From the NCBI GenBank assembly GCA_011322715.1, contig DRLX01000183.1, forward strand, positions 1 through 5,665: 5,665 bases of DNA, written 5' to 3'. A program made the translations under genes and the position numbers. Source of the DNA: Desulfobulbaceae bacterium. GTDB lineage: Bacteria > Desulfobacterota > Desulfobulbia > Desulfobulbales > Desulfobulbaceae. The first letter of the stretch is position 1; every line of letters starts with the position of its first letter. The notes beneath the pieces were generated by a model that was not told the DNA's origin, ran no database searches, and saw only the letters and a program-made list of their open reading frames with translations. This document shows, piece by piece, positions 1-4,023 of this stretch.

Positions 1-54
1 AAGACGGACAACATCCTTTTTCTTATCCAGGCCAAACCTGCCCCAAAAACATGA
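1..54 (+). CDS. C-terminal end of an upstream gene (partial, unidentified)
   Basis: Reading from base 1 gives 17 codons, KTDNILFLIQAKPAPKT, then TGA at 52-54. This stop overlaps the ATG of the deacetylase gene (51-53) as ATGA, the classic arrangement of translationally coupled operon genes. The other two forward frames are also open across these 50 bases, so the frame is chosen on the ATGA overlap alone. A hydrophobic stretch (ILFLI) followed by a Pro/Lys tail is a plausible protein end, but it is too short to assign a family. The overlap would also explain why the downstream ATG has no clear Shine-Dalgarno sequence. Confidence 0.5.
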   Translation, partial: KTDNILFLIQAKPAPKT

Positions 55-1037
55 GAACCCGAAAACGGATTACGGTTATTACTGATCCCAGGTATCAGCT
101 TCATGATACCGGTGGCGGCGAGCATCCCGAGGTGCCGGAACGGTTGCAGGTCATCATTGACAGGTTCTCCACCGGCAGACTGGCCCCATTGGTGGATACT
201 GCCGCACCCAGGCCCGCAACCCGTGATGAACTGATGGCCTTTCATCCCGAATCATGGCTTTTTCGCTTTGAAGAGGCTGTGTTGTCCGGCCGCACCTACA
301 TCGATCATCCCGACAATCAGATTGGTTATGAGTCCTATGACATTGCCATGCTTTCCGCCGGGGCCGGGCTTTGCGGCATTGACCTGATTGAACAGGCCCA
401 CGGCTGTGAACATAAGGGAAAAAAGATTATTTTTTGTGCCACCCGGCCGCCCGGCCACCATGCCGAGCCGACCCGCCCCTTTGGTTTCTGTTTTTTTAAC
501 AACTGTGTCCTGGCCGCCCGGTACTGGCAAAAATGTTACGGCCGTCGGCGCATCTGTGTGCTGGATTTTGATGCCCACCACGGCAACGGTATCCAGACCG
601 CCTTTGAAGAGGATGGCGAGGTCCTGTACATCTCTATCCATGAGCATCCCAGTTTCAGTTATCCGGGGACCGGTTGGGAAGAAGAACACGGTCTGGGAGC
701 GGGCAGGGGGAAAATTTTAAATATCCCTCTGGCTCCGGGCAGTGGCGATGTCAGGGTGCTGGCGGCTTTGGACGGTCCGGTGGCTGCCCTGCTTGCCGAG
801 TATCAGCCCGAGGCCTTTGTCATTGCCGCCGGATTTGACGCACACCGGCTTGATGACATGTCCGGACTTGCCTATTCCAGTGCACTGTACGAAAAAATCG
901 GCAGTCGCCTGGCTCTCTGGAGTCGGGAATTCTGTAAAGGTCGTCTGGTATCTATCCTGGAGGGCGGCTATCATCTCCCGGTGCTGGCCGACTGTGTCGA
1001 AAATTATCTGTCGGGTCTGCTTAACCCTCAACCCTGA
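51..1037 (+). CDS. Class II-type zinc-dependent deacetylase (histone deacetylase / AcuC / APAH superfamily)
   Basis: A 328-residue single-domain cytoplasmic deacetylase of the arginase-deacetylase fold, expected to remove acyl groups from lysines or small amines with a zinc-bound water. Visible signatures, in order: HPEVPERL near the N-terminus (25-32); RPPGHHAEP with the catalytic His pair 136-137; GFCFFNN (143-149); DFDAHHGNG carrying zinc ligands Asp174 and His176; YPGTG (204-208); AAGFDAH with the third zinc ligand Asp263; and LEGGY with the catalytic Tyr307. The set is complete, so the enzyme should be active. The GFCFFNN and YPGTG motifs are of the class II/HDAC6-HDAC10/acetylpolyamine amidohydrolase type rather than the classical AcuC type, so I give no symbol. 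There is no signal peptide. The ATG at 51 is chosen because it precedes the conserved N-terminus and overlaps the upstream stop; no good ribosome binding site is seen. The next gene starts 21 bases after its stop. Neighbouring acyl-CoA genes and a GNAT domain favour protein deacylation; polyamine deacetylation is the main alternative. Confidence 0.93.
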   Translation: MRTRKRITVITDPRYQLHDTGGGEHPEVPERLQVIIDRFSTGRLAPLVDTAAPRPATRDELMAFHPESWLFRFEEAVLSGRTYIDHPDNQIGYESYDIAMLSAGAGLCGIDLIEQAHGCEHKGKKIIFCATRPPGHHAEPTRPFGFCFFNNCVLAARYWQKCYGRRRICVLDFDAHHGNGIQTAFEEDGEVLYISIHEHPSFSYPGTGWEEEHGLGAGRGKILNIPLAPGSGDVRVLAALDGPVAALLAEYQPEAFVIAAGFDAHRLDDMSGLAYSSALYEKIGSRLALWSREFCKGRLVSILEGGYHLPVLADCVENYLSGLLNPQP

Positions 1038-1050
1038 ACCTGGAACCACA
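1023..1050 (+). repeat. Degenerate heptanucleotide tandem repeat across a stop codon
   Basis: Four consecutive 7-base units begin with AACC: AACCCTC at 1023-1029, AACCCTG at 1030-1036, then two degraded copies at 1037-1043 and 1044-1050. The array supplies the last codons and the stop of the deacetylase gene (protein end LNPQP) and fills most of the 21-base spacer before the AcuB-like gene. It may be a small slippage-derived array. It leaves only a weak ribosome binding site (GGA at 1042-1044, or AGAA at 1051-1054) for the downstream start. Confidence 0.5.
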
Positions 1051-1058
1051 AGAATATC

Positions 1059-1715
1059 ATGTTTATTCAATACTCCATGACCCCGGAACCCGTCACAATC
1101 GGCCCTGATCTTCCGGTCACCGAGGCGGCGGCAATGCTCAGCCAAAAAAGCTTTCGTCACCTGCCGGTGGTGGATGAAGACGGCAGATTGCTGGCCATGG
1201 TGACCGACAGGGACCTTCGCTCGGCCTGTCCCTCTTCGGTGCTCAGTCATGATGACCGGGCACAGGTGCTGGAAAAGGTCAAGGAGACCAGGGTGCGTGA
1301 GATCATGTCCACGGATTATGTCACCCTGCACCCGACCTCGACCCTGGATGATGCCCTGCTGCTCTTTAAAACCCGCAGTATCGGTGCCCTGCCTGTTGTT
1401 GACGACCAAAACCGGGTGAAGGGTATCTTTTCCCTCAACGACATGATGGCTGCGTACCGGCGACTGTTCGGCCTTGGCGAAAAGGGTTCGGTGCTGGTAG
1501 CCATTGAAGATACCGAAGATCGGCCGCCACTCGGAGTTCTGGTCACTGCCCTGGAGCGGGAAAATGTGGTGTTTACCCGCTTGATCAGGGCCCTGGGCGA
1601 GGGTCGGGAGCCGGATATGCTGTATCTGCGGGTCAATACCATGAATATTCGTTCCGTTCACCGGATTATCGAACAGGCTGGGTTTACAGTGCATATACCT
1701 GTCGTACAGCCATAA
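1059..1715 (+). CDS. acuB: AcuB-like sensor protein: CBS pair plus ACT-like domain
   Basis: A 218-residue soluble protein. CBS domain 1 spans about residues 7-55 (FRHLPVVDEDGRLLAMVTDRD) and CBS domain 2 about 83-133 (IGALPVVDDQNRVKGIFSLND). Both end in the T/S-x-x-D signature (Thr49/Asp52 and Ser125/Asp128) that usually contacts the ribose of adenine nucleotides, so the Bateman pair looks able to bind AMP/ATP-type ligands. Residues about 143-216 (from GSVLVAIEDTEDRPPLG to the end) look like an ACT-type regulatory fold. This order and length match Bacillus subtilis AcuB, encoded beside the deacetylase AcuC; AcuB's exact biochemical role is not settled. The ATG at 1059 gives MFIQYSMTPEPVTI, the usual AcuB-type start; the in-frame ATG at 1077 would remove the beginning of CBS1. 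The ribosome binding site is weak, so translation may depend on coupling to the gene before it. Likely role (inferred): report energy or adenylate state to the acyl-CoA module. Confidence 0.87.
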   Translation: MFIQYSMTPEPVTIGPDLPVTEAAAMLSQKSFRHLPVVDEDGRLLAMVTDRDLRSACPSSVLSHDDRAQVLEKVKETRVREIMSTDYVTLHPTSTLDDALLLFKTRSIGALPVVDDQNRVKGIFSLNDMMAAYRRLFGLGEKGSVLVAIEDTEDRPPLGVLVTALERENVVFTRLIRALGEGREPDMLYLRVNTMNIRSVHRIIEQAGFTVHIPVVQP

Positions 1716-1716
1716 A

Positions 1717-1722
1717 TGAGGA
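1717..1722 (+). promoter_or_regulatory. Shine-Dalgarno site for the acyl-CoA ligase gene
   Basis: TGAGGA lies six bases before the ATG at 1729 and directly after the TAA (1713-1715) of the AcuB-like gene. It is the strongest ribosome binding site in the window and fixes the start of the ligase, suggesting that the ligase is translated independently while the two genes before it rely on coupling or weak sites. Confidence 0.75.
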
Positions 1723-1728
1723 AAACAC

Positions 1729-3837
1729 ATGCTGGAAAAATTGTTTCTACCGCAATCGGTTGCCGTTATCGGGGCCTCAAAAAAACCAGGTAAGGTCGGG
1801 CATGATATTCTTAAGAACCTGGTCACCTGTGGGTTTGAGGGGGAAATTATTCCGGTCAATCCGTCCGGGGGTGAATTGCTGGGGCTTAAGGTCTATCCCT
1901 CATTACGTGATTACGAGTCCACTGTCGATCAGGTGATCATCGTGGTGCCGGGAAAATATGTGTGTGATGCGGCCCGCGATGCTGTTGCCAAAAAGGCGGG
2001 ATCCGTCATCGTTATCAGTGCCGGTTTTAAGGAAACCGGTGAAGAGGGCAGGCAAAGAGAAATGGAACTCGCTGATATCTGCCGTAGCGGCGGGGCCAGA
2101 CTGCTTGGCCCCAACTGTCTGGGCCTGATCAATACGGAAAATAATCTCAACGCCTCTTTTGCCGGGGGCGGGATGCCGGAATCAGGCGGCATTGCGGTTT
2201 TTTCCCAGTCCGGCGCTCTCTGTACCGCCATGCTTGATATGGCCAAGGGGCGCCATCTCGGCCTTTCCAAGCTCATTTCCATCGGCAACAAGGCCGATAT
2301 ATCCGAGGTCGATCTGCTGCAATCTCTGGCAGGCGATGAAGCAACAAAGGTCATTGTCGGCTATCTTGAAGATATTAGTTCCGGGGACAGGTTCATCAAG
2401 GCCGCAGAAGAGGCAAGCAACGTCAAGCCGGTGGTTATCCTGAAATCCGGAACCACGAAGGCGGGTCAAAAGGCGGCGGCCAGCCATACCGGAGTGCTGG
2501 CCGGTGCTGAAACAGCCTACGGCGCAGCCTTCAAGCGTTCCGGTGTCTGCCGGGCCGATACCTTTGACGCCCTGTTCGATTATGCCACCGCCCTGTCCAT
2601 GCAGCCGCCGCCCAAGGGTGACCGTATTCTTATTATCACCAATGCCGGTGGTCCCGGAACCATGGCTGCGGATGCGGTTGAAAAGGCGGGCATGCGGGTT
2701 GCGGAACTGGACCGAAATATCACCACGGCCCTGCGCGCAAAACTGCCTGCCGCCGCCTCGGTGGGTAATCCCATCGATGTGCTTGGCGATGCTGATCCGG
2801 AACGCTATGTCGAGGCCTTGAAAGCCGCCCAGCAGGATACGGAAGTGGATGGCATCCTGGTCCTGTTGACGCCCCAGGCCATGACCAGACCCGCAGAAAC
2901 AGCCCGGGCCATTGCCGCCAACCTGGACCACTCCAAACCGGTGCTGGCCTCATTTATGGGAGGAGCGGATGTGCTGCCCGGCAGGCGTGAGCTCGCCGCT
3001 GCCGGTCTGCCCGACTATGAATCACCTGAACGGGCCGTGGCCGCGCTCCGGGCCATGCACCAGTATGGTGTCTGGAAACGGCGGCCGCCCCGCCTGGTCA
3101 CCAGGTTTCCGGTTAACAGGCGCCGGGTGGAGCGGATTATCACCCGCCGCCGGCGCACGGGCCGGCTCCAGATCGGCGAGGTCAAGGCCAAGGACATCCT
3201 CAAGGCCTATGGTTTTCATATCCTGCCCGGCCATCTTGCCATCGATGCCCAGGAGGCGGCCGAGGTGGCCCGTTTCATCGGGTTTCCGGTGGCCATGAAA
3301 ATTGTTTCCCCAAATATCATCCATAAGACCGACCTTGGCGGGGTGCGTCTGAATCTGGGCTCAAGCCAGGAGGTTGAAGACGCCTTTGAACTGATGACCC
3401 TTCGCATTCGCCAGCACGCGCCGGAGGCGATAATCGAAGGCATTTACGTGGAAAAGATGGCGGAAAGCGGCCTTGAGATCATCCTCGGTATGACCAGGGA
3501 CCCGCAATTCGGCCCCATGCTCATGTTCGGCCTTGGCGGTATCTTTGTAGAGGTGATGAAGGATGTGACCTTTTACCTGGCGCCGATCACGGAAGACGAG
3601 GCCATCCAGATGTTAAAATCCACCCGCTCCTATGAAATGCTTAAAGGGAAGCGCGGCAGCAAGGAGGTGGATATCCATGCCATTGCCGGTGCCCTGCAGC
3701 GAATCAGTCAGTTGACCACGGATTTCCCGCAGATTGTTGAACTGGATATCAACCCGCTTATTGTCGGCGAAATCGGCAGTGATCCGGTTGTTGCCGATGC
3801 CAGGATGACCTTTGCCCCGAAAAAGAAGAAAAGCTGA
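1729..3837 (+). CDS. Acetate/acyl-CoA ligase (ADP-forming), fused alpha-beta
   Basis: A 702-residue cytoplasmic enzyme of the NDP-forming acyl-CoA synthetase family, expected to catalyse acyl-CoA + ADP + Pi = acid + ATP + CoA reversibly through phosphohistidine. The alpha part comes first: a CoA-binding Rossmann domain (VAVIGASKKPGKVG, 11-24), GPNCLGLIN (127-135), the ligase domain with SQSGA (159-163) and GNKADIS (186-192), and SHTG with the catalytic phospho-His253. A third domain starts near 297 (ITNAGGPG, 303-310; GNPIDVLGD, 346-354). The beta part is an ATP-grasp from about 484: HKTDLGGV with His532, which as I recall is the site of the second phospho-His in archaeal ACDs; GMTRDPQFGPMLMFGLGG (587-604); and ELDINPL (671-677), a metal/nucleotide-binding end. 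Length equals archaeal alpha plus beta. No C-terminal GNAT is present, unlike Pat-type acetyltransferases, and the key His is retained, so it should be a true ligase. An unusually Arg-rich hinge (451-479) joins the two halves. The acid used (acetate, propionate, branched or aryl acid) cannot be told from sequence. Confidence 0.93.
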   Translation: MLEKLFLPQSVAVIGASKKPGKVGHDILKNLVTCGFEGEIIPVNPSGGELLGLKVYPSLRDYESTVDQVIIVVPGKYVCDAARDAVAKKAGSVIVISAGFKETGEEGRQREMELADICRSGGARLLGPNCLGLINTENNLNASFAGGGMPESGGIAVFSQSGALCTAMLDMAKGRHLGLSKLISIGNKADISEVDLLQSLAGDEATKVIVGYLEDISSGDRFIKAAEEASNVKPVVILKSGTTKAGQKAAASHTGVLAGAETAYGAAFKRSGVCRADTFDALFDYATALSMQPPPKGDRILIITNAGGPGTMAADAVEKAGMRVAELDRNITTALRAKLPAAASVGNPIDVLGDADPERYVEALKAAQQDTEVDGILVLLTPQAMTRPAETARAIAANLDHSKPVLASFMGGADVLPGRRELAAAGLPDYESPERAVAALRAMHQYGVWKRRPPRLVTRFPVNRRRVERIITRRRRTGRLQIGEVKAKDILKAYGFHILPGHLAIDAQEAAEVARFIGFPVAMKIVSPNIIHKTDLGGVRLNLGSSQEVEDAFELMTLRIRQHAPEAIIEGIYVEKMAESGLEIILGMTRDPQFGPMLMFGLGGIFVEVMKDVTFYLAPITEDEAIQMLKSTRSYEMLKGKRGSKEVDIHAIAGALQRISQLTTDFPQIVELDINPLIVGEIGSDPVVADARMTFAPKKKKS

Positions 3838-3868
3838 ACTAACGCGGGCTTTGCCCACAACCTAAGCC

Positions 3869-3889
3869 GTAGGGGCGGCTTTAGCCGCC
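3869..3889 (+). repeat. REP-like unit 1 (GTAG head, 6-bp stem, TTTA loop)
   Basis: GTAG at 3869-3872 is followed by one G, then stem GGCGGC (3874-3879), loop TTTA (3880-3883) and the perfect complement GCCGCC (3884-3889). The next possible base pair outwards (G3873 with A3890) is a mismatch. Confidence 0.6.
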
Positions 3890-3897
3890 ATATTTTT
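3873..3897 (+). terminator. Possible rho-independent terminator (overlaps REP unit 1)
   Basis: The six-pair all-GC stem GGCGGC/GCCGCC with a TTTA loop is followed after three bases (ATA... the run starts at 3893) by five T residues (3893-3897). This lies 36 bases after the ligase stop and could end or attenuate transcription. The stem is short and the T-run small and slightly displaced, and the hairpin is better explained as a REP unit, so a terminator role is only possible. Confidence 0.35.
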
Positions 3898-3932
3898 CAT
3901 GGTTATCCCAATAAATAATTCAATGGCCCAAC

Positions 3933-3954
3933 AGGCGAATAAATTCGCCTCTAC
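3933..3954 (-). repeat. REP-like unit 2, inverted (GTAG head, 7-bp stem, TTTA loop)
   Basis: Read on the minus strand, GTAG (3954-3951) leads straight into stem AGGCGAA, loop TTTA and TTCGCCT, a perfect 7-bp stem. It shares head, first stem bases and loop with unit 1, while the two loop-proximal stem pairs differ on both sides, so pairing is kept. Confidence 0.6.
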
Positions 3955-4009
3955 CGCACGTGCAGCATCTTTACCGACCATGGAACGGGTCCAGCAACTG
4001 AATTTTACC

Positions 4010-4013
4010 AGGA
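4010..4013 (+). promoter_or_regulatory. Ribosome binding site for the CoA-transferase gene
   Basis: AGGA with ten bases before the ATG at 4024. Modest strength and slightly long spacing, but it supports this start. The resulting N-terminus (MKYDQDWQQKYKD) resembles the start of 4-hydroxybutyrate CoA-transferase, which also opens with a short helix containing W-x-x-x-Y. Confidence 0.5.
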
Positions 4014-4023
4014 TATAACGACA

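Larger units (their letters stand above)
3866..3957. repeat. BIME/REP-like element: two inverted GTAG palindromes
   Basis: The 92-bp element is bounded by 12-base imperfect inverted ends (3866-3877 against 3946-3957, 10 of 12 matching). Each end holds a GTAG tetranucleotide next to a short hairpin with a four-base TTTA loop when read from its own GTAG. The left unit has stem GGCGGC/GCCGCC; the right unit, on the minus strand, has stem AGGCGAA/TTCGCCT. About 43 AT-richer bases separate them. GTAG-headed palindromes in opposite orientation are the hallmark of REP sequences arranged as BIMEs and mobilised by RAYT (TnpA-REP) transposases in many bacteria. No transposase is in the window, so this would be a non-autonomous copy. 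A small MITE is the alternative reading. Confidence 0.6.
3838..4023. other. Intergenic region between ligase and CoA-transferase genes
   Basis: This 186-bp gap is the only sizeable non-coding stretch in the window. It holds a short GC hairpin just after the ligase stop (GGGC 3846-3849, loop TTT, GCCC 3853-3856), then a pair of inverted GTAG-headed palindromes (3866-3957), then about 66 bases of ordinary sequence with a modest ribosome binding site (AGGA, 4010-4013). I see no convincing sigma70-type or sigma54-type promoter. Whether the CoA-transferase is transcribed with the genes upstream therefore depends on whether the hairpins terminate transcription. Confidence 0.6.

Noticed and set aside
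1077..1079. Alternative in-frame ATG for the AcuB-like protein
   Set aside because: It would remove the first six residues that match the usual AcuB-type N-terminus, and it has no better ribosome binding site than 1059.
717..1859. Long minus-strand open frame (380 codons) opposite the deacetylase, AcuB-like and ligase genes
   Set aside because: It runs antisense across three well-supported genes, shows no recognisable domain, is rich in His/Gln/Arg typical of shadow translation, and has no ribosome binding site context.
2182..2931. Minus-strand open frame of 249 codons inside the ligase gene
   Set aside because: Fully antisense to conserved ligase domains with no motif of its own; a by-product of GC-rich codon use.
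3956..3963. Palindrome GCACGTGC as a possible operator
   Set aside because: Only eight bases, a single copy, and partly overlapping the end of the repeat element; expected by chance at this GC content.
3980..4018. 12-codon open frame MERVQQLNFTRI ending five bases before the CoA-transferase start
   Set aside because: Could be a leader peptide, but it has no Shine-Dalgarno site and no control codons or attenuator structure after it; chance is enough.
4014..4019. TATAAC resembling a -10 promoter box before the CoA-transferase
   Set aside because: No matching -35 element at the right spacing, and it would leave almost no leader before the ATG.
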